Source of the DNA: UBA993 sp964485855
GTDB lineage: Bacteria > Bacillota > Dethiobacteria > DTU022
DNA length: 23,081 bases
Reading direction: 5' to 3'
Assembly: GCA_964485855.1 (NCBI GenBank)
Contig: CAZAKI010000033.1
Span: 1 to 23,081 of the forward strand
The notes under the pieces were generated by a model. That model saw only the letters and a program-made list of their open reading frames with translations. It did not search any database and was not told the origin of the DNA. Below are positions 7,015 to 14,750 of this stretch, in pieces. The first letter of the stretch is position 1. The number at the start of each line of letters is the position of its first letter. The translations under genes and the position numbers were made by a program.

Positions 7015-8214
7015 TTATATCTGGGTAATAACCGTAAAGATTGGCAGGTAGAGGGCAATTAACATGCCACCAACCATTATCCCGATGACAATCAGCATTA
7101 AAGGCTCGATCAAGGCCGTTAAACCTTTAGTCATCGTGGCCACTTCTTCTTCAAAAAATTCAGCGACCTTATCCATCATATCCGGAATATTTCCGGTTTC
7201 TTCACCAACCGATATCATGTGAGTGACCATCGGCGGAAAAACCCCGCTTTCTTCCAGAGGTTGATGCACACTGCTGCCTTCCTGAATCTTTTCCCCTGCC
7301 ACGCGTGTAGCATCCATGACCAGGGAATTGCCGGTAGCCATCCCTGAAGCATCGAGGGCCTGAACCACCGGAATACCGGTAGCCATCATCGTTGAAAAGG
7401 TACGGGCAAAGCTGGCAATGACTGTTTTCTGAATCAGGGTGCCAAAGATCGGCAGCCGGTATTTTAGACGATCAAGCTTGCGTTTACCTTCACTACTCTT
7501 GGCATAAGCCCGAAATAAAAGAGCCAGGATGACAAAAAAAGGAATGATAATAAACCAGTAAGCTTTCAAACCATCTGAAGCGGCAATAATAATTCTTGTC
7601 GGCAGCGGCAAAACTGTGCCCTCAGGGAAAAACCCGACAAAGATCGGCACCAGGAAAAAAAGCATCGCGAATAGAATAACAATGGCAAAAGCAAAAACTG
7701 CCAGCGGGTAAAATGAGGCTGAGCGGATACTGTCACGCAGCTCTTTATCCTTTTGCAGCTGATGCGAAAGACGGTTCAGGGTTGCCTCGAGGGTTCCACC
7801 CACTTCACCGGCGCTGACCATATTGATATACAACTCTGAAAATATTTGCGGGTGAGTTTTTAGAGCCTCGCTAAAACTAATCCCGCTTTCCACATCCCGG
7901 GCAATCTCTGTCAAGGCCTTGGCCATGCTGCGGTTGATCACCTGGCGGCTTAATGTAAAAAGGGCCCTGGTCAGGGGAATCCCTGAATTGAGCATCGCAG
8001 CCAGTTGGCGGCTGAACAAGCTTAAGTCGCCCAGTTTAACTTTCCGGCTGATTTTCAGGCTGCTAAAAGACGACTCTTTAACCTCTTTAACATCCATGAT
8101 CATCAGACCCATGCTGCGCAGCCTTTCGATCACTGCCGCTTCGTTATCGGCATCAAGCTTACCGGTTACGGTTTCACCGGTTTTTTTTAGCGCCTCATAT
8201 TGATACGCTCCCAT
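7015..8214 (-). CDS. pilC: type IV pilus inner-membrane platform protein PilC
   Basis: A 399-residue polytopic platform protein with two T2SSF domains (about 65-190 and 270-395). The first contains FSRQLAAMLNSGIPLTRAL and the second FARTFSTMMATGIPVVQAL, the characteristic duplicated motifs. GEVGG (137-141) and GEETGN are the matching turn motifs. Membrane helices are at about 170-195, 218-236 and 368-395. The N-terminus (YQYEALKKTGETVTGKLDADN) matches GspF/PilC starts. It converts ATPase motion into pilin insertion or removal. It lies 28 bases after pilT in the same operon. Confidence 0.95.
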   Translation of the reverse strand: MGAYQYEALKKTGETVTGKLDADNEAAVIERLRSMGLMIMDVKEVKESSFSSLKISRKVKLGDLSLFSRQLAAMLNSGIPLTRALFTLSRQVINRSMAKALTEIARDVESGISFSEALKTHPQIFSELYINMVSAGEVGGTLEATLNRLSHQLQKDKELRDSIRSASFYPLAVFAFAIVILFAMLFFLVPIFVGFFPEGTVLPLPTRIIIAASDGLKAYWFIIIPFFVILALLFRAYAKSSEGKRKLDRLKYRLPIFGTLIQKTVIASFARTFSTMMATGIPVVQALDASGMATGNSLVMDATRVAGEKIQEGSSVHQPLEESGVFPPMVTHMISVGEETGNIPDMMDKVAEFFEEEVATMTKGLTALIEPLMLIVIGIMVGGMLIALYLPIFTVITQI

Positions 8215-8242
8215 GCAGATTCATCCCCCTGAAGATAACTGC

Positions 8243-9343
8243 TTATTGTCCCGGTATATAGGTCTGTCTCTGTAAAAGTCTTTCCAGCTCTGTTTTATCG
8301 ATACATTTTTCAAGGGCTTCGATGCGTGAGATCTTTCCGGCAACGCACAGGTCGGCCAGAGTCTGGTCCATAGTTTTCATTCCGATGGCATGACTTGCTT
8401 GCATGACGGAATATAGCTGGTGTTCCTTGCCCTCACGGATTAAGGTTTTTACCGCGGTATTGGTTTTTAAGAACTCCATGGCCAAGACCCGCCCATCACC
8501 CTTGACATTGGGAATCAACTGCTGCGATAATACCGCCTGCAGTGAACCGGTTAGCTGCTGTCTGATTTGATCGCGCTGGTGTTCGGCAAAAACATCAACC
8601 ACCCGGTTGATGGTCAGTGGCGCTGTCTGGGTATGCAGGGTGGAGAAAACCAGGTGTCCCGTTTCTGCTGCAGTCAGGGCAATTCCGATGCTTTCAAGAT
8701 CGCGCATCTCCCCGATTAAAATGACATCAGGGTCGTGCCTTAACACATGACGCAGGGCATTGGCAAAAGAACGGGTATCGATGCCAACTTCCCGCTGTTT
8801 AATTGATGATTGTTTATGCTTATGCAGAAATTCGATCGGATCTTCTACGGTGACAATATTTAAACTGCGTTCGCGATTAATAATATCGATCATGGCAGCC
8901 AGCGTTGTCGATTTACCGCTTCCGGTCGGACCGGTGACCAAAACTAAACCACGGGGCAGGAAACAGAGTTCACGCACCCCGGGCAGCACGCCCAATTCTT
9001 CTAAATCGGGCACTGCAAAAGGGACAATCCTTAGCGCCATCGCCGGGGTACCGCGCTGAAACATAACATTACCCCTGAAGCGGGCTACCTTGGGGATTGA
9101 ATAGGAGAAATCTAGTTCCAGATCTTTCCTGAGCATTTCCACCTGGTGTGGTTTAATCACCTGCAGCAGCAATTCCTTCACACTGTCGGGGGTTAACACC
9201 GGATAATCCAGCTTCACCATATCGCGGTTGATCCTGAACATGGGCCGGTCCATCGGCACGATGTGAACATCAGAAGCTTTTTTTTCAACCGCCATGGTCA
9301 GGATCTGATCCATGGTAACGGGATAGTTTCGCTCTTTTTCCAT
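8243..9343 (-). CDS. pilT: type IV pilus retraction ATPase PilT
   Basis: A 366-residue hexameric ATPase powering pilus retraction. An N-terminal PAS-like domain (ASDVHIVPMDRPMFRIN) precedes the motor: Walker A GPTGSGKST (138-146), Asp box VEDPIEF (166-172), Walker B DPDVILIGEMRD (204-215) and His box GHLVFSTLHT (229-238). The C-terminal KTLIREGKEHQLYSVMQ equals the PilT signature AIRNLIREGK. There is no MshEN domain or Zn tetracysteine, which distinguishes it from PilB. The start has GGAG 9 bases upstream. Its presence suggests dynamic, retractable pili, as in twitching or DNA uptake. Confidence 0.95.
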   Translation of the reverse strand: MEKERNYPVTMDQILTMAVEKKASDVHIVPMDRPMFRINRDMVKLDYPVLTPDSVKELLLQVIKPHQVEMLRKDLELDFSYSIPKVARFRGNVMFQRGTPAMALRIVPFAVPDLEELGVLPGVRELCFLPRGLVLVTGPTGSGKSTTLAAMIDIINRERSLNIVTVEDPIEFLHKHKQSSIKQREVGIDTRSFANALRHVLRHDPDVILIGEMRDLESIGIALTAAETGHLVFSTLHTQTAPLTINRVVDVFAEHQRDQIRQQLTGSLQAVLSQQLIPNVKGDGRVLAMEFLKTNTAVKTLIREGKEHQLYSVMQASHAIGMKTMDQTLADLCVAGKISRIEALEKCIDKTELERLLQRQTYIPGQ

Positions 9344-9374
9344 GGTTATGATCTCCGGTTCTGATTATTACCCG

Positions 9375-12071
9375 CTACTGGTCGCTTTCGGGTTCTGTAC
9401 TAATGAAGACCGCCTCCAGAAAACGATCCCGGTACACGGTAAAGGAGTAGGTCTGGCTGGTTGACACTTCCGCCCCCGCTTCAATCCAGCGCACAAAAGT
9501 ATACCCTTCGGCCGTGGTAACGCTGATAGTCGCTAAAGTGCCTTCTACATATGGTTTGGCCCCACTGATTGTTCCGGCTTCTTCCGGCACTGCCTCAGCG
9601 CTAATCGTATAGTACTGCGGCGGGGTGTTGTAGGCCGACTGATTGTAAGTGGCGCCCCCGGCCGGAGCGGTTAGAGGCTCAGAGGTTTCTTCTTCCTCTT
9701 CTTCAGTGTAGAGAGCAGAAAACGGTGAATCTGGTGTATTGGTTATCGCTTCAATCATCTGGTTGATAATCTCAATATTATCGGGGGTTCCTTCGGCAAT
9801 CAGGTAATGGATCGGTAATTCAGCATTGCCATAATTTGGCGATACTTTAAAGCGGACTTCGTTGTAAGAAAATATGGGGTCATCCCACTGCATCGATATT
9901 GAAGGAACCGGCAAAGGATGATCCCAGGTTCCCCAGTAAGTGGTATCCCCGGCCCGAATGCCATCAAGCAGAACACTGAGCAGATCAATCAGATTGCCCA
10001 ATTCAGCGGCCGCGTCGCTGCCCCGGGCCGTGGCCACCGGCATCCGGATCAGCCTGCTACCACCAACAGCAAAAGAGGCATTTTCTTTAATATCAAGGCG
10101 TTCAATGAAACCGATCGCATCGGCAATCACCTTCGGCGTGCCCCGGACCCAGATCTTTTTCTGATTTGATTCAACCACCAGCAAACTCTCGGCCGGTATT
10201 TCCAGGTCAATCAGGTAAGCATACATGTCATCAGCCGAGACATAGGACAGGGCCTGAGGCGAAAGGTACTGACTCTCGTCAGGCAGGGAAGCGTTCTCGG
10301 GGAGATCGAGGTTCATAATCAGCTCTCCGGCCCGGGCAATCGCTCCGGGGGTCCCCTGGATCCAAATTGTTTTCTGGTTGCTGTCCACCGTGATGCTGGT
10401 TACCTGCACACCCAATTCCCCTAAGTGGCCGGCCATATCTTCAGCCGAGACATAACTTAAGTTGAAACGGGCCAAAGTCGGCTCACCCTCGATGAGGGAC
10501 TGGTTTTCCAAAATGTCAAGCGCCTTGATTAATTCGTTCGCTTTATTTATCGCCCGTGAAGTCCCCTGGACCCAAATTGTTTTCTGGTTGGAATCAACCA
10601 CCAGGATGCTTTGCACCGGAACATCAAGCTCGATCAGGTATGCTTTCATCGCGTTAGCGCTGACATAGGCCAGATCAATCCTGATGAAAAATTCCTCGCC
10701 TTCGGTAATCGAGGCATTCTCCCTGATATCGAGGGCGTTGATCATCTCCCTGGCCTTATTGATCGCAATCGGTGTTCCCTGAAGCCAGATTGCCTGGGGA
10801 TTAGCTTCGATGGTTAGAATGCTGTCAACGGGAATGTTCAGACTGGACAGATAACCGGCCATTGCTTCGGCCTGCACGTAAACCAGGCTGATGCGGACAA
10901 AATAGGCGTCGCCTTCGGCCAGCGATTCATTTTCCTTGATATCAAGGGCTCTGATCATCTCCCTCGCTTCACTTAAGGCATAGGGTATCCCATGCAACCA
11001 GATTGTATTTTGGTTCGATTCTACGGTCAGGCTTTTAACCGGCACTCCCAGTTCACCGAGATATCTTTTCATCACATCGGCTGGAACAAATTCCAGTTCA
11101 AATTTCGCCAGATAAGGGTCACCGGCGGTTATTGATTGGTTTTCTTCAATATCTAAAGCTTTGATCAAATCCCTGGCTTCATTCAGCGCCGGGGTAACGC
11201 CCTGCATCCAAATTGCCTTCTGGTTGCCATCAACGGTGAGGATCAAGACCGGGACCCCAATTTCTTCCAGGTAACGCTTCATCTCGGCGGCTACAACATA
11301 ACTGAGATTGTATTTGATAAAGAACGATTCACCCTCGGTAATCGACTCATTTTCTTTTATATCCAATGCATTAATCAGCTCACGCGCTTCACCAATAGCC
11401 ATCGGAGTTCCCTTGGCCCATAAGGCATACTTGTTTGAATCGACCGTGATGCTGTTCAGCGGAACGCCCAGGCTGGTCAGGTACCCCTGCATTGCATCAG
11501 CGGTGACATACTTCAGGTTAAAGCGGGTTAGGATCAGGCGGTTGGCAAAATCACTCTGCAACCGGGAACTCTGACCGACTATATAGTTGCTGCCAACCTG
11601 AATGTAATCAAGACTATGCTTCTGTAAGATAACCTGCAGGGTATCAAGTGGGGTTAGGTTTTCGGTTTTTACTGTCAGCTTGATCGGTTCTTCTAAATAG
11701 ATAATATTAACATCAAGCTTGTAGGCCAGCGTAGTCAGCACATCAAGCAGATCAGCATCAACAACGTTAAGCGATATAGTAGCCGTACTGCGGTATGATG
11801 GACGGGGACTGCTGATCGTATCAGAAACATCGGCCCACATCTCGCCGGCACTCAGAACCTGTTGCTGTTCCGAGTCCAAGGCTAAAACCAGTGGCTCTTC
11901 GGCCTTACTACCGGCAGAATCAAGGCTAAACTCCCCATCACTAGCAACAGCTTGCCGATCAGTCTTGGTGCAATTAATAGTCACCGTGCCAACCAATAAA
12001 AAAACAAGCAGGCCAACCAACAGGCGGTGGTTAAGAGCTTTTAAAGCAGACTTGCTACGCCGTCTTCTCAT
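9375..12071 (-). CDS. secretin-N-domain repeat protein (PilQ-like, no barrel) with C-terminal InlB-type repeat
   Basis: An 898-residue exported protein with a basic N-terminus and hydrophobic segment (about 16-33). An STN/N0 domain (about 99-166, SLNVVDADLLDVLTTLAYKL) is followed by seven near-regular 70-71-residue repeats (about 179-671). Each repeat carries a YV-A-MK-YL block, a TVDSNQKTIWVQGTP block, a REMINALDI block and an ENxS linker, resembling secretin N1/NolW domains. A divergent eighth unit, a poly-Glu linker and a divergent InlB B-repeat domain (about 830-898, GYTFVRWIEAGAEV) complete it. No secretin beta-barrel is seen. It occupies the pilQ position after pilP, so it may form a wall-spanning ring or collar around the pilus in a cell without an outer membrane. 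The adjacent start (12071 against the pilP-like stop at 12072) indicates coupled translation. Function is inferred from domains and position. Confidence 0.8.
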   Translation of the reverse strand: MRRRRSKSALKALNHRLLVGLLVFLLVGTVTINCTKTDRQAVASDGEFSLDSAGSKAEEPLVLALDSEQQQVLSAGEMWADVSDTISSPRPSYRSTATISLNVVDADLLDVLTTLAYKLDVNIIYLEEPIKLTVKTENLTPLDTLQVILQKHSLDYIQVGSNYIVGQSSRLQSDFANRLILTRFNLKYVTADAMQGYLTSLGVPLNSITVDSNKYALWAKGTPMAIGEARELINALDIKENESITEGESFFIKYNLSYVVAAEMKRYLEEIGVPVLILTVDGNQKAIWMQGVTPALNEARDLIKALDIEENQSITAGDPYLAKFELEFVPADVMKRYLGELGVPVKSLTVESNQNTIWLHGIPYALSEAREMIRALDIKENESLAEGDAYFVRISLVYVQAEAMAGYLSSLNIPVDSILTIEANPQAIWLQGTPIAINKAREMINALDIRENASITEGEEFFIRIDLAYVSANAMKAYLIELDVPVQSILVVDSNQKTIWVQGTSRAINKANELIKALDILENQSLIEGEPTLARFNLSYVSAEDMAGHLGELGVQVTSITVDSNQKTIWIQGTPGAIARAGELIMNLDLPENASLPDESQYLSPQALSYVSADDMYAYLIDLEIPAESLLVVESNQKKIWVRGTPKVIADAIGFIERLDIKENASFAVGGSRLIRMPVATARGSDAAAELGNLIDLLSVLLDGIRAGDTTYWGTWDHPLPVPSISMQWDDPIFSYNEVRFKVSPNYGNAELPIHYLIAEGTPDNIEIINQMIEAITNTPDSPFSALYTEEEEEETSEPLTAPAGGATYNQSAYNTPPQYYTISAEAVPEEAGTISGAKPYVEGTLATISVTTAEGYTFVRWIEAGAEVSTSQTYSFTVYRDRFLEAVFISTEPESDQ
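10059..11537 (-). repeat. seven tandem coding repeats of about 210 bases
   Basis: Within the secretin-like gene, seven consecutive units of 70-71 codons begin near residues 179, 250, 320, 390, 461, 532 and 602. The best conserved core is SNQKTIW followed by a Gly-Thr-Pro and ALDI-ENxS. The units diverge in sequence but keep almost identical length, consistent with an old internal expansion of one secretin N-type domain held at constant size by structure. Confidence 0.85.
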
Positions 12072-12635
12072 TTAAGCTCCCTCCTCGGAATCATCATCTT
12101 CTTCCGGAATCAGATCCAGAGTGCGGGTAACCGGAGGTTGGTCGAAATAAAGGAATATTTCCTGGTCGGCCGCTCTTAATACAACCATATCGGCTGTAAT
12201 CAGCCGCACAGCCCAGAAATCTTCCACGTAATCGCCTTCAAATACAATATATGAGGATCCCCCTGCTTCAATAATAGCCGTGGAACCACCGCGACCGCCG
12301 GTAACCACGCCGGTAAGCTTCATCGGTCCGGCAAACGGATCGGTCGTTGGCCGAAAAAGCGCCCAGGAGGATTCGCCTTCAAAATCTTCGTTGCGTACCT
12401 GCTGTGGTAAAACAATCGCCTCTTCTGCCGTCTCCTGATCGTCAACCCGGGCTGAACCATCCGGGCCGCTGCTGCCAAGATCGGAAGCCATCCGGTTACC
12501 GACCAGAACCAAACTTAACAGCCCACCGGCAACGACGAGGAATAGTAAAACGCCGGCAATAATCAAGAAGCTTTTAGTTTTAAAGAATTCCGGAATTTCA
12601 AGGTTAATTTTTTTATCCGGTTTTTCATTCTGCAC
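12072..12635 (-). CDS. PilP/GspC-like type IV pilus protein
   Basis: The first gene of the pilus operon. The preferred start is GTG 12635, because GCGAGGTG lies 9 bases before it; the upstream ATG at 12653 has no ribosome site and would add six residues. The product (about 187 residues) has a membrane helix at about 22-45 (FLIIAGVLLFLVVAGGLLSLVLV) and a disordered Asp/Glu linker. A small beta domain follows, DPFAGPMKLTGVVTGG then an AIIEAGGSSYIVFEGDYV segment, resembling the HR domain of PilP/GspC that contacts secretin N-domains. The tail is acidic. Its stop abuts the start of the secretin-N-domain gene, a likely partner. Family assignment rests on layout and weak motifs. Confidence 0.65.
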   Translation of the reverse strand: MQNEKPDKKINLEIPEFFKTKSFLIIAGVLLFLVVAGGLLSLVLVGNRMASDLGSSGPDGSARVDDQETAEEAIVLPQQVRNEDFEGESSWALFRPTTDPFAGPMKLTGVVTGGRGGSTAIIEAGGSSYIVFEGDYVEDFWAVRLITADMVVLRAADQEIFLYFDQPPVTRTLDLIPEEDDDSEEGA

Positions 12636-12701
12636 TAGCTGACACCTCGCCATGAAGAAAAAGAATTGCTAAACCCTGATTCTGACTAGATAATAAGAAA
12701 A

Positions 12702-12801
12702 TGCCTGATACGGCAACCTGGCTATCATACCCTTATCCGGGCTTCAGACCCATGGTTTTGCGTCACAACCTTTCGGCAGCTTTGCACTTTATCGTCAGGC
12801 T
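12702..12801 (-). promoter_or_regulatory. GEMM-I-type riboswitch aptamer upstream of the pilus operon
   Basis: The minus-strand RNA has GCCTGA pairing with TCAGGC (P1), then GATAAAGTGCAAAGC and a GAAA-capped stem. GTGACGCAAAACC, GGGTCTGAAGCC ... GGGTATGATAGCC and AGGTTGCCG follow. This matches GEMM-I throughout, including the GAAA loop and a receptor-like pair. The base just before GCAAA (Vc2 position 20, opposite 12786) reads as U, unlike G in c-di-GMP switches and A in cGAMP switches, unless one base is bulged. No terminator is obvious in the 67 bases to the GTG start, so control may be translational or P1-linked. Confidence 0.85.
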
Positions 12802-12825
12802 ACAATCAAATGCTATTAAATATAG

Positions 12826-12853
12826 ATTATACCATATTTTGTAGCATTAGCAA
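12826..12853 (-). promoter_or_regulatory. sigma-A-type promoter of the pilus operon
   Basis: TTGCTA (opposite 12848-12853), a 16-base spacer and a perfect TATAAT (opposite 12826-12831) on the minus strand. Transcription would start about 15-20 bases before the aptamer at 12702-12801 and cover pilP-like through pilB and probably the chimera gene. The remaining sequence to 12996 is A/T rich with no further gene. Confidence 0.72.
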
Positions 12854-12996
12854 GTAATAATTCTAATATATGTGAATATTACTACTTATTGTTATCCGCT
12901 TAGAGCACCTCATAACTGAAAAATTACGCATTTTAGGGTTTTTCGGCATCAAACTGTTATTTCCTGCTAATCCCGACATTTATTTCTGCTATTGTT

Positions 12997-13488
12997 CTAT
13001 TTTGTGTCTTTCCCTGACACAAACCGCTCGAACAGCCGCATCATCTTGGTCCAATAAAACTCTTTCTGTGAAATCGGTTCCACGTGGATCGTATAAAGAC
13101 CAAGCCGGTTTCCGCCTAAGACATCAGTAAATAGTTGGTCGCCAACCACCGCTACTTCCGCGGTGGAAAGATTCATGATTTCCAAGGCCTTTCGAAAGGC
13201 GCGTCTCCTAGGCTTTATCGCATACCAGATTGCCGGTAGGTCAAGATCGCGGGCCAGCTTTCCACCGTGATCTCTGCTGTTGTTGGAAACTATCACCAGT
13301 TTAAAACCTCTTTCCTTCAACCCGGCAAACCAGGCCGCCAGACGTGGGTAGACCGTGCGATCACTCCAGGGAACCAGGGTGTTGTCCATATCGGTGATAA
13401 TACCGCGAATACCCTGTTTTTCCAGCTGATCGACATCGATTTCAAAAATATTCTTCAGGCTTAAATCGGGTACCAGCAAACCGGCCAA
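12997..13488 (-). CDS. YqeG-family HAD phosphatase
   Basis: A 163-residue HAD subfamily IIIA hydrolase. The start is TTG 13488 with GAGGAGG 8 bases upstream. The catalytic motif is D33-M-D35-N-T37 in GIITDMDNTLVP. Motif II is VIVSNNS, the conserved basic residue lies in AIKPRRRAF, and motif III is VVGDQLFTDVLGGNR. The family is related to GEP4-type phosphatidylglycerophosphate phosphatases, so phospholipid synthesis is a plausible role, though many members are untested. It lies upstream of the pilus operon in the same direction, but that operon has its own promoter, so a functional link is not implied. Confidence 0.88.
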   Translation of the reverse strand: MAGLLVPDLSLKNIFEIDVDQLEKQGIRGIITDMDNTLVPWSDRTVYPRLAAWFAGLKERGFKLVIVSNNSRDHGGKLARDLDLPAIWYAIKPRRRAFRKALEIMNLSTAEVAVVGDQLFTDVLGGNRLGLYTIHVEPISQKEFYWTKMMRLFERFVSGKDTK

Positions 13489-13617
13489 GATAGATCCTCC
13501 TCTAAACAGCTTAAACTAGAAAGGTTTGTTAATCCATACAATAACATATCAGCAGCCTTTTTCACAGTAGAGCGTGTGGCTATCTCCCGTTTTGGCCCGA
13601 GCTGTTTTAAAAATAGT

Positions 13618-13674
13618 CTTAATCGGGTATGATAAGTTAATCATTATTAGAAATTGTTAATCGATTAAAGGAGG
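13618..13674 (+). promoter_or_regulatory. weak promoter region, palindrome and ribosome site of the dehydrogenase gene
   Basis: TATGAT (13628-13633) has a poor -35 (TTTTAA) 17 bases upstream. A perfect 12-base palindrome TTAATCGATTAA (13657-13668) touches the strong AAAGGAGG ribosome site (13667-13674) and could be an operator. No T-box or leucine leader peptide was recognised. Confidence 0.35.
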
Positions 13675-13681
13675 TCTATTA

Positions 13682-14734
13682 ATGTACAAGATTGCTGTAC
13701 TTCCCGGTGACGGCACCGGACTGGAGCAGGTTACCGAAGGGCTGAAAGTACTGCGCGCTGCCGAAAGCAAGTTTGGCTTCAAGCTGGAAACGATCAATTA
13801 CGACCTGGGCGGCGAGCGCTACCTGCGTACCGGAGAAATCTTGCCGACCAGTGTGCTTGATGAGCTTAAAACCTTCGATGCCATTTTTTTAGGCGCTATT
13901 GGCCATCCCGACGTTAAACCGGGAATCTTAGAAAAAGGACTGCTGTTGAAACTGCGGTTTGAACTTGATCTTTATGTCAACCTGCGACCGGTAAAACTCT
14001 ATCCTGGTGTCAGGACCCCAATCAAAGACAAGGGGCCTGAGGAAATAGATTTTGTTGTCGTGAGGGAAAACACCGAAGGACTTTATGCCGGGGTCGGAGG
14101 ATTCCTGCGCAAGGGAACTCCTCATGAGGTGGCAGTGCAGGAATCGGTCAATACCAGGATGGGAGTTGAGCGCTGTCTGCGCTACGCTTTTGCCTATTGC
14201 CGCGATAAGCGGAAGCGCCACAAGCTTACCCTTTGCGGTAAAACCAACGTTCTCACCTACGCTTTCGATCTGTGGGAAAGAACCTTTAATGAACTGGGGC
14301 CGGAATATCCCGGCATCGAAAGGGATTATGCCCACGTTGATGCAATCTGCATGTGGATGATTAAGAACCCTGAGTGGTTTGATGTGATCGTAACCGACAA
14401 TTTGTTTGGCGATATCATTACCGATTTAGGAGCGATGATTCAGGGTGGTATGGGCATTGCGGCCGGAGGCAACATCCATCCCGGCCAGGTATCAATGTTT
14501 GAACCAATTGGTGGTTCCGCACCCAAATATACCGGGCTCGGGGTGATCAACCCCCTGGCTTCAATTAGTGCCGGGGCCATGATGCTGGATCATCTTGGGG
14601 AAACCGAGGCTGCAGCCAATATCGAACAGGCAGTAGTAAAAGTATGCAGCGGTGAAAAGCTGAAATCGCTTAATGCCGGGCAAATGGGTTACAGCACGGC
14701 AGAAGTGGGCGATCTGGTTGTCAATGAACTTTAA
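13682..14734 (+). CDS. isocitrate/isopropylmalate dehydrogenase family protein (probable 3-isopropylmalate dehydrogenase)
   Basis: A 350-residue beta-decarboxylating dehydrogenase. The N-terminus LPGDGTGLEQV is the nucleotide-fold start. GAIGHPDVKPGILEKGLLLKLRFELDLYVNLRPVKLYPG and VVVRENTEGLYAG carry the substrate Arg residues. KTNVLTYAFDLW has the catalytic Lys, VDAICMWMI the metal Asp, VIVTDNLFGDIITDL the second metal site and EPIGGSAPKYTGLGVINP the NAD loop. The GVLERGLLLRLRFELD-like segment resembles actinobacterial-type LeuB rather than the usual Bacillus enzyme. No leuA, leuC or leuD lies nearby, so leucine synthesis, a tartrate/malate-type reaction or another 2-hydroxyacid substrate are all possible. 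The gene is monocistronic, with its stop 16 bases from the convergent phzF-like stop. Confidence 0.85.
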   Translation: MYKIAVLPGDGTGLEQVTEGLKVLRAAESKFGFKLETINYDLGGERYLRTGEILPTSVLDELKTFDAIFLGAIGHPDVKPGILEKGLLLKLRFELDLYVNLRPVKLYPGVRTPIKDKGPEEIDFVVVRENTEGLYAGVGGFLRKGTPHEVAVQESVNTRMGVERCLRYAFAYCRDKRKRHKLTLCGKTNVLTYAFDLWERTFNELGPEYPGIERDYAHVDAICMWMIKNPEWFDVIVTDNLFGDIITDLGAMIQGGMGIAAGGNIHPGQVSMFEPIGGSAPKYTGLGVINPLASISAGAMMLDHLGETEAAANIEQAVVKVCSGEKLKSLNAGQMGYSTAEVGDLVVNEL

Positions 14735-14750
14735 CCACGGTAATTGAAAA

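Noticed and set aside
10059..11537. CRISPR-like or minisatellite DNA repeat
   Set aside because: The 210-base periodicity is in-frame, divergent at the DNA level and clearly a protein-domain repeat.
13928..14335. 135-codon antisense frame inside the dehydrogenase gene
   Set aside because: The sense frame has full enzyme motifs; the antisense frame has no ribosome site or recognisable fold.
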